Assembly: GCF_965222285.1 (NCBI RefSeq)
Contig: NZ_OZ244942.1
Span: 2,170,001-2,234,000 of the forward strand
Length of the DNA stretch: 64,000 nt
DNA from: Tepidicaulis sp002389665
Lineage (GTDB): Bacteria > Pseudomonadota > Alphaproteobacteria > Parvibaculales > Parvibaculaceae
Reading direction: 5' to 3'
The first letter of the stretch is position 1, and every line of letters starts with the position of its first letter. The notes beneath the pieces are model-generated. The model ran no database searches, was not told where the DNA came from, and saw only the letters and a list, made by a program, of their open reading frames with translations. The translations under genes and the position numbers were made by a program. This document shows positions 50,574-59,226 of this stretch, one piece after another.

Positions 50574-51682
50574 CAGTAAACCACGACGGAACGGATGGAA
50601 TGGCCCTCATGCATGAGATCGAAGCCTTTGTTGATCTCTTCAAGCGGCATCGTATGCGTGATCAGATCGTCGATATTGATCTTCCCGTCCATATACCAAT
50701 CGACGATTTTCGGCACGTCCGTGCGCCCGCGCGCGCCGCCAAAGGCCGAGCCTTTCCAGGTCCGCCCCGTAACGAGCTGGAAGGGCCGCGTCGAAATTTC
50801 CTGGCCCGCGCCCGCAACGCCGATGATGACACTCTCACCCCAGCCCTTATGGCAGCATTCGAGCGCCTGGCGCATCGTGTCCGTGCGCCCGATACATTCA
50901 AAGCTCCAATCCGCGCCGCCGCCCGTCAGTTCCACAAGATGGGCGACAAGATCCCCGCTCACTTCTTTCGGATTGACGAAATCGGTCATGCCGAATTTTT
51001 CAGCGAGCGGTTTCTTCGCCGGATTGATATCGACGCCGACGATCTGATCCGCGCCCACCATCCGCGCGCCCTGAATGACATTGAGCCCGATGCCGCCGAG
51101 CCCGAACACGACGACCCGCGCGCCCGGCGTTACCTTGGCGGTGTTGACCACCGCGCCGATGCCGGTCGTCACGCCGCAGCCGATATAGCAAACCTTGTCG
51201 AAGGGCGCGTCCTCACGGATTTTCGCCAGCGCGATTTCCGGCAGCACCGTGTAATTGGCAAAGGTCGAGCAGCCCATGTAGTGAAAGATGGGCTTACCCT
51301 TATAGGAAAAACGGCTCGTGCCGTCCGGCATCAGGCCCTGGCCCTGTGTCGCGCGGACCGCCTGGCAGAGATTGGTTTTGGGATTGAGGCAATACTCGCA
51401 CTCCCGGCACTCGGGCGTATAAAGCGGGATGACGTGATCGCCCGGCTTGAGCGAGGTCACGCCCGGCCCGCATTCGACGACAACGCCCGCCCCTTCATGA
51501 CCGAAGATGGAAGGGAAAAGCCCTTCCGGGTCCTCGCCCGAAAGCGTGAAGGCGTCGGTATGGCAAATGCCGCTCGCCTTGATCTCCACCAGAACTTCGC
51601 CGGCTTTCGGCCCTTCCAGTTGAACCGTCTCGATCTCAAGCGGTTTTCCTGCTTCGAAAGCGACTGCCGCGCGCACGTCCAT
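50573..51682 (-). CDS. adhC: S-(hydroxymethyl)glutathione dehydrogenase (class III ADH)
   Basis: A 369-residue zinc alcohol dehydrogenase. The catalytic zinc Cys is in ASGICHTDAFTLSG, GHEGAGVV follows, and the four-Cys structural zinc lobe is in ECRECEYCLNPKTNLC. The NAD loop is VFGLGGIGLNVIQGA. It oxidises the formaldehyde-glutathione adduct. Length and motifs fit class III (FrmA/AdhC, GSNO reductase activity expected). GGGAGAG precedes ATG 51682. It forms an operon with fghA. Confidence 0.95.
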   Translation of the reverse strand: MDVRAAVAFEAGKPLEIETVQLEGPKAGEVLVEIKASGICHTDAFTLSGEDPEGLFPSIFGHEGAGVVVECGPGVTSLKPGDHVIPLYTPECRECEYCLNPKTNLCQAVRATQGQGLMPDGTSRFSYKGKPIFHYMGCSTFANYTVLPEIALAKIREDAPFDKVCYIGCGVTTGIGAVVNTAKVTPGARVVVFGLGGIGLNVIQGARMVGADQIVGVDINPAKKPLAEKFGMTDFVNPKEVSGDLVAHLVELTGGGADWSFECIGRTDTMRQALECCHKGWGESVIIGVAGAGQEISTRPFQLVTGRTWKGSAFGGARGRTDVPKIVDWYMDGKINIDDLITHTMPLEEINKGFDLMHEGHSIRSVVVY

Positions 51683-51783
51683 GGGGGCTCTCCCTAATTG
51701 GGTTCTGATTCCGGCGGGCATTGTCGGCAGCCAGCCCTCAACATGCAAGGCCGGGTCTTGGGCAAAGAGGCGAAAAGCGCGCG

Positions 51784-52182
51784 CTACCAGACCGTCTCGA
51801 AACTTTCTTCCAGATAACCGAGCCAGCTTTCCACCCGGTATTTGTTGCCGCCGAAATCGGGCAGCGCCGTTTCGGAGCGCGAATAAATGGCGATGCTGGA
51901 TTTGCCCTCGCCTTCCGCGCAGGCCTGGAAGGTCACGATCTCGGGCAGATTGAGAAAGAAGGAGCGCTGCACATAAGTGTGCTGGCCTTCTTCTTTGTCC
52001 TGCAGCCGCTCGATCATGCCGGGCTCGAGCTTGATAAGCCGGAGAAGCCGTTCCTCAAGCGCTTCGGGCGGCGCACTGAAAACGGGTGAATATCGATGCG
52101 GCACCGCCGCCTGGCAAAGGCCTTGCGGCGCGACGAGGTAATGGCTGGCGGCAAAAGGAAGGGTCAGTGTTTCAAATTCCAT
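51784..52182 (-). CDS. DUF1499 family protein, copy 1
   Basis: A 132-residue soluble protein. Signatures are HYLVAPQGLC near the start, VQRSFFLNLPEIVTFQA in the middle and the ending ALPDFGGNKYRVESWLGYL, the conserved DUF1499 C-terminal pattern. No function is known. It has a close relative of identical length immediately upstream (52321-52719). The longer frame back to 52260 lacks a ribosome binding site. Confidence 0.75.
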   Translation of the reverse strand: MEFETLTLPFAASHYLVAPQGLCQAAVPHRYSPVFSAPPEALEERLLRLIKLEPGMIERLQDKEEGQHTYVQRSFFLNLPEIVTFQACAEGEGKSSIAIYSRSETALPDFGGNKYRVESWLGYLEESFETVW

Positions 52183-52320
52183 GGGGCACGCGCTCTTGTC
52201 TAAAGGCGCGGCAGGCCACCACGAACTGCCGGATCTGTTGCGGAAACTCTCTCTACGCACACGTTACGCACTGATACCCGCGCTCTTAATGTGGCGCTTG
52301 TCCCAGCCGGCGCGGACCTC

Positions 52321-52719
52321 TCACCCCTGCCGCCGCACTGTCTCTTCCAGCTTGGCGAGCCAACCGTCGATCCGCTTCTTATTCGCCCCGAGGTCAGACC
52401 AACCATAGACCGAGCGGCTGTAAAGCGCGAGGGTGGATTTGCCGCCCTCCACTTCCAACGCCTCGAACGTGATCCAATCGGGAAAACCGAGAAGCGCCGT
52501 GCGCTGAACGAATTCATGCTGGCCAGGCGCCGTTTCCACATTGCGCCGGCGCGTGCGCGGCTGCTTGAGAACAAGATCGCTCATCAACGCGTCGAGCTTT
52601 TCGCGGCTCATGGAAAAAACCGGGGCCGTGCGATGGGGCGTCGCGTTCTCGCAAAGCCCTTCCGGGGCGACGAGATATTGGTTGGGAGAGGGCTTGAGTT
52701 TTAGAACTCGAAAATTCAT
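52321..52719 (-). CDS. DUF1499 family protein, copy 2
   Basis: A 132-residue paralog of the downstream gene. Shared blocks are QYLVAPEGLC, PVFSMS, HEFVQRTALLGFPDWITFEA and YGWSDLGANKKRIDGWL. The two genes lie in tandem with a 138-base gap, indicating a duplication. This copy keeps the DUF1499 ending and lacks any signal peptide. It starts 20 bases after the folA stop on the same strand, yet its base composition is like the rest of the genome, unlike folA. Confidence 0.75.
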   Translation of the reverse strand: MNFRVLKLKPSPNQYLVAPEGLCENATPHRTAPVFSMSREKLDALMSDLVLKQPRTRRRNVETAPGQHEFVQRTALLGFPDWITFEALEVEGGKSTLALYSRSVYGWSDLGANKKRIDGWLAKLEETVRRQG

Positions 52720-52739
52720 GGATACGAATTCGCCCACGC

Positions 52740-53462
52740 TTATGTGCCGGTCAAAAGTTCCGATAATACACCTTGAGCACTCTCTTCCTCACGAACGCCA
52801 CAGGAGTTTGCTGGTAACGCTTGATGCGATTTCAGGAACTCAATCATCTCACTGCTATCAGTAAGGAACTCTTCAGACCAACGCCGGCGGTCACGTTTTA
52901 CCTTTCGTTCAAACACGATATACCGAGTTGGATAGTCATCGTTTTCAGAGGCTGGCAACTCGTCTTCTTGCGTGGCCTTCCATTCCTTTGCTTCAAAGGA
53001 ATAATTAAAATGCGCATCGCCTTCTATGTTGTCTGCCAACACTTCTGTTAGATGAATCTTGTTAAACAAGTCATGAAAAGCCTTATAGATCTCAGCGCCT
53101 CCAATAACGAAAAATTCGTCCTGCCCATGCAACATTGTATAAACGTCTGCGAAGAACAGAGCAGACTCTCGATCTTTTGCCCAAATTAAGTTGCAGTCTT
53201 TCCCCCACAAACTTTGATGTTGATCAAAGCCAGCAGTTCTCGACAAAACAATATTCAATCGGTTTGGTAGAGGCCGCCCGATAGACTCCAAAGTTTTACG
53301 ACCCATGATAATGGCGTGATTGGACGTTATTTTTTTGAACCTCTGTAAATCGGTTCTCAAATGCCATGGCATCGAGTTCTCACAGCCAATCACATGCCCG
53401 GGAGCACTTCGCGCAACTACGTACGCAATAGATGGCATTGGTATTTGAACGTTTTTTACCAT
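52740..53462 (-). CDS. folA: Dihydrofolate reductase with C-terminal extension
   Basis: A 240-residue protein whose first about 185 residues are dihydrofolate reductase. It shows VVARSAPGHVIGCENSMPWHL, the active-site acid in RTDLQRF, IMGRKTLESIGRPLPNR and FVIGGAEIY. About 50 further residues (from KVKRDRRRWSEEF) have no DHFR counterpart I know. The coding DNA is AT-rich: the row 53041-53100 counts 22 G+C of 60, against 38 of 60 in the thyA row 54001-54060. This suggests acquisition or in-place replacement. The Shine-Dalgarno is weak. Confidence 0.85.
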   Translation of the reverse strand: MVKNVQIPMPSIAYVVARSAPGHVIGCENSMPWHLRTDLQRFKKITSNHAIIMGRKTLESIGRPLPNRLNIVLSRTAGFDQHQSLWGKDCNLIWAKDRESALFFADVYTMLHGQDEFFVIGGAEIYKAFHDLFNKIHLTEVLADNIEGDAHFNYSFEAKEWKATQEDELPASENDDYPTRYIVFERKVKRDRRRWSEEFLTDSSEMIEFLKSHQALPANSCGVREEESAQGVLSELLTGT

Positions 53463-53681
53463 GAATGTGCCGCGCCCCTAACTTTGAATAGCCCCCCATT
53501 TGGCTACCAAAGCCGCCCCTCTCTGCAGGCAAATAACGATAGCATAATGGTAGCGATTCATAGAGCGATTCGAGACAAAAAACCGCCTAGACCGCCAAAT
53601 GCTAGCTGCTCGGAGGAAAACAAAGAATTACTAGCCGCTCGGCTAGCAGATAAACGAGGCAAAATAAACTGAAAAATCAGT

Positions 53682-54476
53682 CTAAACCGCGACCGGGGCG
53701 GCGATATGCGGGTGGGGGTCGTAGCCCACCAGCTCGAAATCATCATAGGTGAAGTCGAAAATGCTCTTCACATCCGGATTGATCTTCATCTGCGGCAAGG
53801 GGCGCGGGTCGCGCTGAAGTTGCTTGTCCGCTTGTTCCAGATGATTGAGATAAAGATGCGCGTCGCCGAATGTGTGGATGAACTCGCCGGGCTTGAGCCC
53901 CGTTACCTGTGCGATCATCATGGTGAGCAGCGCGTAAGACGCGATGTTGAAGGGCACGCCGAGGAAAATATCCGCCGAGCGCTGATAGAGCTGACAGGAA
54001 AGCTTGCCGTCCGCCACATAGAACTGAAAGAGGCAGTGGCAGGGCGGCAGCGCCATGTGGTCGACATCGGCGACATTCCAGGCCGAAACGATAAGCCGGC
54101 GCGAATCCGGGTTGTTCTCGATCTGCTGAATGAGGTTCTTGATCTGGTCGATCTTCGTGCCGCCCGGCGCGGGCCAGCTGCGCCATTGATGGCCGTAAAC
54201 GGGACCGAGATCGCCGCTCTCATCCGCCCATTCATCCCAGATGCGTACGCCGTTCGCTTTCAGATAGGCGATATTCGTGTCGCCCGCCAGAAACCAGAGC
54301 AGCTCGTGGATGATGGATTTCAGATGCAGCTTCTTCGTCGTCACCAGCGGGAAGCCCTCCGAAAGATCGAAGCGCATCTGGTGGCCGAAGACGGAGCGCG
54401 TGCCGGTGCCGGTCCGGTCGGACTTTTCCACCCCTTTGTCGCGCACCAGCCGCATCAGATCGAGATATTGCTGCAT
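53682..54476 (-). CDS. thyA: Thymidylate synthase ThyA
   Basis: A 264-residue enzyme, the length of E. coli ThyA. It methylates dUMP to dTMP using methylene-tetrahydrofolate and so produces the dihydrofolate that FolA recycles. It shows DRTGTGTRSVFGHQMRF, LWFLAGDTN, the active Cys in ALPPCHCLFQF, and QRSADIFLGVPFNIASY. ATG 54476 has AGGAAGGG upstream; the 65-residue extension in the open frame is antisense to the M19 gene start. folA lies about 220 bases downstream. Confidence 0.96.
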   Translation of the reverse strand: MQQYLDLMRLVRDKGVEKSDRTGTGTRSVFGHQMRFDLSEGFPLVTTKKLHLKSIIHELLWFLAGDTNIAYLKANGVRIWDEWADESGDLGPVYGHQWRSWPAPGGTKIDQIKNLIQQIENNPDSRRLIVSAWNVADVDHMALPPCHCLFQFYVADGKLSCQLYQRSADIFLGVPFNIASYALLTMMIAQVTGLKPGEFIHTFGDAHLYLNHLEQADKQLQRDPRPLPQMKINPDVKSIFDFTYDDFELVGYDPHPHIAAPVAV

Positions 54477-54606
54477 CGGGCCCTTCCTGATTCTTTCGCC
54501 CGCCAGTCTAGCGCCCCCGCTCCGCTTGAGCCAGAATGGCGGCCAGCAGAGGGGCGCAAGAAATGCCCCGCCCGGCAAAAAGCTGGGGAAAAATGGGGAG
54601 CAGAAA

Positions 54607-55773
54607 GTGAAAAAAGCAGTTTTGATCGGGCTCGGCCTTGTGGTGGCCGCCGCCGTCGCCGCCCTTGCCATCGTGCCGGGCTATCTGGAAAGCACCACGA
54701 ATGTGGTCGAGGAACACGCCCCATACGAGATCGGGGAGGCTTCTTCCGCGCTGCATGAAAGCCTCGTCATCGCCGATCTGCACTCCGACACGCTGCTCTG
54801 GGCCCGCGATCCCTTGTCGAGAGCCGATCGCGGCCATGTAGATGTGCCCCGCCTCGTGGACGGCAATGTGGCGCTGCAGGTCTTTTCCGTCGTCACCAAA
54901 GTGCCCCAGGGCCTGAACTATGACGAGAACACCGCTGACAGCGACCAGATCACCCTGCTTGCCATGGTCCAGCGCTGGCCGGCCCGCACCTGGCGCAGCC
55001 TTCTGGAGCGCGCGCTTTATCAGGCGGACAAACTAAAGGCCGCAGCAGAAGACGCCCCCGAGGCGCTGAAAGTCGTGCGCACGAAAGCCGATCTGGAAGA
55101 AGTTTTGAGCGCGCGGGCCGAAGGCAAGGAGATCGTCGCCGGGCTGCTGGCGACCGAAGGCCTTCATCCGCTGGAAGGCGATGTCGCCAACGTCAAAGTG
55201 CTTTACGACGCAGGCTACCGGATGATGGGCCTGCATCATTTCTTCGACAATAAGCTGGGCGGCTCGCTGCACGGGCTTTCGGGCGCCGGGCTGACCGATT
55301 TCGGCAAGGAGGTCGTGCGCGAGCTGGAAGCGCAAGGCGTCATGATCGATGTCGCCCATTCCTCCCCCGCCGTGGTGGAGGATGTGCTGGCGATGACGGA
55401 TGGCCCGATCTTCGTGTCCCACACGGGCGTTAAAGGCGCCTGCAACACCGCGCGCAACCTCGAAGACGATCTGATGAAACGCATCGCCGAACGCGGCGGC
55501 GTCATCGGCATCGGCTATTGGGACGGCGCGGTCTGCAAGATCGATCCGGCGAATGTCGTCAAATCCCTGCGCTATGCCGCCGACCTTCTGGGCGCCGATC
55601 ATGTCGGCCTCGGCTCGGACTATGATGGCGGCACGACGGTTCTTTTCGACACATCCGAACTTGCCATCCTGACGGAGGAAATGCGCAAGGCCGGTTTCAC
55701 GGATGAAGAAATCCGCAAGATCATGGGCGGCAATGTCATCCGCGTCTTCAAGGAGCAATTGCCTGCGGGCTAA
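54607..55773 (+). CDS. Membrane dipeptidase (peptidase M19, renal-dipeptidase family)
   Basis: A 388-residue zinc dipeptidase. An uncleaved anchor or signal (KKAVLIGLGLVVAAAVAALA, residues 2-21) places it at the outer face of the inner membrane. Zinc ligands are in ADLHSDTLL (HxD), TEGLHPLEG (Glu), GLHHFFDN and IDVAHSSP (His), and LGSDYDGG closes the site. The start codon is GTG 54607 with GGGGAG upstream. Substrates are likely dipeptides of D- or modified amino acids. It is divergent from thyA. Confidence 0.85.
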   Translation: MKKAVLIGLGLVVAAAVAALAIVPGYLESTTNVVEEHAPYEIGEASSALHESLVIADLHSDTLLWARDPLSRADRGHVDVPRLVDGNVALQVFSVVTKVPQGLNYDENTADSDQITLLAMVQRWPARTWRSLLERALYQADKLKAAAEDAPEALKVVRTKADLEEVLSARAEGKEIVAGLLATEGLHPLEGDVANVKVLYDAGYRMMGLHHFFDNKLGGSLHGLSGAGLTDFGKEVVRELEAQGVMIDVAHSSPAVVEDVLAMTDGPIFVSHTGVKGACNTARNLEDDLMKRIAERGGVIGIGYWDGAVCKIDPANVVKSLRYAADLLGADHVGLGSDYDGGTTVLFDTSELAILTEEMRKAGFTDEEIRKIMGGNVIRVFKEQLPAG

Positions 55774-55782
55774 ACCCGCCCG

Positions 55783-56445
55783 TCAAACGGCAAGCGTGCG
55801 GAAACGGAAATGGCCCGTCTCGGGGAAAAGCCCGAGCCAGTCGCCATATTCCGTGCCGCGGCCCATGTTGTGAATGATGCGCCGGCGCCCGGTGAGCGGT
55901 GAGGTTTTCGCGCTCACCACCACGATATGCGGGCGGCCGAAGACGTTCTGCGTGACAAGATCGCCGGGCTTGTAACTCCCGTCTTTCACCTCCGCTCCCT
56001 GGCGGGCGAAAAACGCGGCAAGGTTCGGCACGCGCCGGTGGTCGATATTGGGGTCGGGTTTTTTCAGACCCCAATGGGGCGGATAGTCGGCAAACGCGGC
56101 GCGCATGTCCTCATGCACGAGCTCCTGCAAATCGAGGCCGAGCCCGGCCCGGTAGGCGCGGATCACCACGTCTGTGCACACGCCCCGCTCCAGCGGCACA
56201 TCGCCGCCCGGATAATCGAGCCGGGCATAGGAAGGATCGTAGCGCCGGGTGACGCCGATCTGGGCCTCCGCCGCGATGATGAGCTGGCGCGCGGGTTCTG
56301 GCAGATCCTCACCCAAAACCGCGCCGGGCGCGTCCCCCGCCTCGGACGAGCCGGCGCAGCCGGGCATGGAAAAAAGCGCGCCGCCCGTCAAAGCGCCGCT
56401 GAAAAGAGTGCCGAAGCCGCTGAGAACCTTCCTGCGCGTTATCAT
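55783..56445 (-). CDS. DUF1287 protein with Tat-like signal
   Basis: A 220-residue exported protein. The N-terminus MITRRKVLSGFGTLFSGAL has a twin-arginine-like pair and a hydrophobic stretch ending in FSMPGC, which could be a lipobox Cys. The mature part matches DUF1287 (YDPSYARLDYPGGDVP, GVCTDVVIRAYR, PDPNIDHRRVPNL). The VCTDVV Cys with a following His resembles NlpC/P60-like amidases. It converges on the M19 dipeptidase gene with a 9-base gap. Confidence 0.78.
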   Translation of the reverse strand: MITRRKVLSGFGTLFSGALTGGALFSMPGCAGSSEAGDAPGAVLGEDLPEPARQLIIAAEAQIGVTRRYDPSYARLDYPGGDVPLERGVCTDVVIRAYRAGLGLDLQELVHEDMRAAFADYPPHWGLKKPDPNIDHRRVPNLAAFFARQGAEVKDGSYKPGDLVTQNVFGRPHIVVVSAKTSPLTGRRRIIHNMGRGTEYGDWLGLFPETGHFRFRTLAV

Positions 56446-56623
56446 CGCACCGCCCTTTATTCTTAAAGTCAGTGCCCCGCGCCCGAAGGCATTCAAACGG
56501 CGGGAAATGGCGGCAATGGGGAGCAAAAACGGCAAGAATGTGCCGGGCGCAGGCTTGTTGCAGAAAGCACAAGACTTCCTTCGGTCAGGCGCCCTTCACC
56601 CTTTATTTGCGGCTCATGATGCT

Positions 56624-56629
56624 TATATT
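56624..56629 (+). promoter_or_regulatory. Possible -10 element of the tmRNA gene
   Basis: TATATT sits about 10 bases before the expected 5' edge of the tmRNA precursor. A matching -35 is not clear (CTTTAT at 17 bases spacing). Confidence 0.35.
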
Positions 56630-56639
56630 ACGGCTGTCG

Positions 56640-56970
56640 GCATTGCCGACTATGGCGATAAACGGACTACGCAATAAGCCTATCGGACCCGGGGGCAGTA
56701 CCCGGCGCCTCCACCAATATCCCCGCGCTTGAAACGGTTTTGCGGGCTTCAGGGGGGCGAAACAGGATCGACGAGGGTGTAAAGGTAGTTTTTTCGCTCG
56801 GCATGGTAGCCACCGTTATCGGGCCAAACTTGATAGTTGCCAACGACAACTATGCTGAAGCACGTCTCGCTGCCTAAGCAGTGCGACAGCTTCGAATTAA
56901 GCCCTAGCCGTTAGCACGGTTAGGCGGGGTTCGAGGGCACCTGGCAACAGAAGCCCTCACTTAATTTCCC
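56640..56970 (+). ncRNA. ssrA: Circularly permuted two-piece tmRNA
   Basis: The gene has the alphaproteobacterial swapped order: acceptor piece first, coding piece second. The acceptor piece ends with a T-arm (CCGGG stem, 7-base loop, CCCGG), then CGCCTCC, A and an encoded CCA at 56714-56716. The coding piece starts about 56753 with GGGGGCG, which pairs with CGCCTCC in a 7-bp acceptor stem (one G-U). The 36 bases between are presumably removed. The tag frame at 56839-56877 encodes ANDNYAEARLAA and a TAA stop. Outer ends are approximate. tmRNA rescues stalled ribosomes and marks the products for ClpXP. Confidence 0.93.
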
Positions 56971-57164
56971 TCCGGTTTTGCGCGCGCCTAAGCGTCTTTC
57001 GGCAATTTGCGGCCTATATAAGGTTAAAGCTGTGGCCGCGCGGCAACGCCGCTTTGACACCGCTGCCCGGATGCACTAGCTCCCTTGCCAGCCCGCCGGG
57101 GGCAAGGCAGGCTTGCAAAGCGGCAAAATCGGCAGATTCGGCAAAAGGTTGAGGTTGAACACCC

Positions 57165-57659
57165 ATGGCTGACACCCCCTCCCAAGATCTCATGCGCTAC
57201 GATTTGATGGCGCAGGAAGCGCTGAAAGGCGTGGTGCGCAAATCGCTGGAGATTGCGGGCAAGGAAGGGCTGCCGGGCGAGCACCATTTCTACATCTCCT
57301 TCCGCACCGATGCGCCGGGCGTGCAGATCTCCGACCGGCTGAAAGAGCAATATCCGGAAGAAATCACCATCGTGCTCCAGCACCAGTTCTGGGATCTCGA
57401 CGTCTCCGAAAAGGGATTCTCGGTCAATCTCTCCTTCAACAAAGTGCCGGAACGGCTGGTGGTGCCCTTCTCCGCGCTTCTGGGCTTTTTCGACCCTTCC
57501 GTCCAGTTCGGCCTGCAATTCGCGCAAGGCGAGGACGCTGCGGCGGATGAGGAACTGGAACCGGCGCAAGAGCCGGGCACCGAGGATGCCGAAAGCCCGG
57601 CGCCCGGTGAAGCGGGCGGCGACGTGGTCAGCCTAGACGCCTTCCGAAAGAACAAATAA
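57165..57659 (+). CDS. sspB: ClpXP adaptor SspB (alphaproteobacterial type)
   Basis: A 164-residue adaptor that binds ssrA-tagged proteins and delivers them to the ClpXP protease. The tag-binding core shows HHFYISFRTDAPGVQIS, ITIVLQHQFWDLDV and FSVNLSFNKVPERL followed by VPFSALLGFFDPSV. An acidic flexible linker (about residues 125-152) leads to the terminal DVVSLDAFRKN, the short ClpX-docking motif. The tmRNA gene that encodes the tag lies about 200 bases upstream on the same strand. Confidence 0.92.
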   Translation: MADTPSQDLMRYDLMAQEALKGVVRKSLEIAGKEGLPGEHHFYISFRTDAPGVQISDRLKEQYPEEITIVLQHQFWDLDVSEKGFSVNLSFNKVPERLVVPFSALLGFFDPSVQFGLQFAQGEDAAADEELEPAQEPGTEDAESPAPGEAGGDVVSLDAFRKNK

Positions 57660-57813
57660 CGCGCCCGCTTGGGCTCTCTCCCTACCCGCCGGCAAGGCAG
57701 CGCACGGTCCCCCGCTTGGCGCTCCCGCTCCTGCGTGCTAAATCAGCCTCCAAAATCGCCCATCCGCCTGGTGCGGGAGGGCCATGACGCCGTATTTCAG
57801 GGAGATCCCACTC

Positions 57814-59205
57814 ATGAGCAAGACCCGCACCGAGACCGATTCCTTCGGCCCGCTTGAAGTGCCCGCCGATAAATATTGGGGCGCGCAGACGCAGCGCTCC
57901 CTCGGCAATTTCAAGATCGGCGGCGAAACCATGCCGAAGCCGCTCGTACGGGCGCTCGGCGTCATCAAGCGTTCGGCGGCGCTCGCCAATATGGCGCTCG
58001 ACAATATCGACCCGAAAATCGGCCAGACCATTGCCGAGGCCGCGCTGGAAGTGGCCGAGGGCAAGCTCGACGATCATTTCCCCCTCGTCGTCTGGCAGAC
58101 GGGCTCGGGCACTCAGTCGAACATGAATGCGAATGAAGTCGTCTCCAACCGGGCGATCGAAATGCTGGGCGGCACGATGGGCTCGAAAGACCCGGTCCAT
58201 CCGAACGATCATTGCAACCGCTCGCAATCCTCGAACGACACCTTCCCCACCGCCATGCATATTGCAGCGGCCGAAGAGATCACGCACCGCCTCGTGCCCG
58301 CGCTGCAGCAGCTGCGCAATTCGCTGAACGACAAGGCAGAAGCCTTTAAAGACATCATCAAGATCGGCCGCACCCACACCCAGGATGCAACGCCGCTGAC
58401 GCTCGGCCAGGAATTTTCAGGCTATGTGGCGCAGGTCGAAAACGGCATCCGCCGCGTGGAAGCGGTTCTGCCCGCGTTGCTGGAACTTGCCCAGGGCGGC
58501 ACGGCGGTCGGCACCGGCATCAACGCCAAGATCGGCTTTGCGGAAAAGTTTGCCGAAGAAGTGGCGAACTTCACGAAGCTGCCCTTCATCACCGCGCCGA
58601 ACAAGTTCGAAGCGCTGGCAACGCATGATGCCTGCGTGGAAGCCCACGGCGCGCTGAACACCGTTGCCGTTTCGCTCTTCAAGATCGCCAACGATATCCG
58701 CTTCCTGGGCTCCGGCCCGCGCTCGGGCCTCGGCGAATTGCAGCTGCCCGAAAACGAGCCGGGCTCGTCCATCATGCCGGGCAAGGTGAACCCGACCCAG
58801 TGCGAAGCCTTGACCATGGTCTGCGCGCAGGTGATGGGCAACCACACGACGGTGACCTTCTCCGGCAGCCAGGGCCATTTCGAGCTCAACGTCTTCAAGC
58901 CCGTGATCGGTTACAATGTGCTGCAGTCCATCCGCCTTCTGGCCGATGCGAGCGTCAGCTTCGCGGAAAACTGCGTGGACGGCATCGAAGCGAACCGCGA
59001 TCGCATTGCCGATCTCATGGAACGTTCTTTGATGCTTGTGACCGCGCTGGCGCCGAAGATCGGTTATGACAACGCCACGAAAATCGCCAAGACCGCGCAT
59101 AAGAACGGCACGACGCTGCGCGAGGAAGCGGTGAAAGGCGGGTATGTGACGGAAGAAGAATTTGACCAGACCGTGCGTCCGCAGGATATGATTGCCCCTC
59201 AGTAA
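57814..59205 (+). CDS. fumC: Class II fumarate hydratase
   Basis: A 463-residue fumarase of the aspartase/fumarase superfamily, converting fumarate to malate in the TCA cycle. The signature loop GSSIMPGKVNP holds the catalytic Ser. TGSGTQSNMNANE and GRTHTQDATPLTLGQE are the other active-site segments. ATG 57814 has AGGGAG upstream; the 10-codon extension lacks one. It follows sspB by about 150 bases. Confidence 0.97.
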   Translation: MSKTRTETDSFGPLEVPADKYWGAQTQRSLGNFKIGGETMPKPLVRALGVIKRSAALANMALDNIDPKIGQTIAEAALEVAEGKLDDHFPLVVWQTGSGTQSNMNANEVVSNRAIEMLGGTMGSKDPVHPNDHCNRSQSSNDTFPTAMHIAAAEEITHRLVPALQQLRNSLNDKAEAFKDIIKIGRTHTQDATPLTLGQEFSGYVAQVENGIRRVEAVLPALLELAQGGTAVGTGINAKIGFAEKFAEEVANFTKLPFITAPNKFEALATHDACVEAHGALNTVAVSLFKIANDIRFLGSGPRSGLGELQLPENEPGSSIMPGKVNPTQCEALTMVCAQVMGNHTTVTFSGSQGHFELNVFKPVIGYNVLQSIRLLADASVSFAENCVDGIEANRDRIADLMERSLMLVTALAPKIGYDNATKIAKTAHKNGTTLREEAVKGGYVTEEEFDQTVRPQDMIAPQ

Positions 59206-59226
59206 TTCAGGGCAAAGGGAGCGGGT

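Noticed and set aside
53361..53672. A 103-codon rightward frame overlapping the folA start.
   Set aside because: It overlaps the DHFR N-terminus antisense, lacks a Shine-Dalgarno and shows no family motif; more likely part of the folA promoter region.
52740..53680. The AT-rich folA stretch considered as a prophage or genomic island.
   Set aside because: Only one gene is involved, with no integrase, transposase, attachment-site repeats or tRNA nearby.
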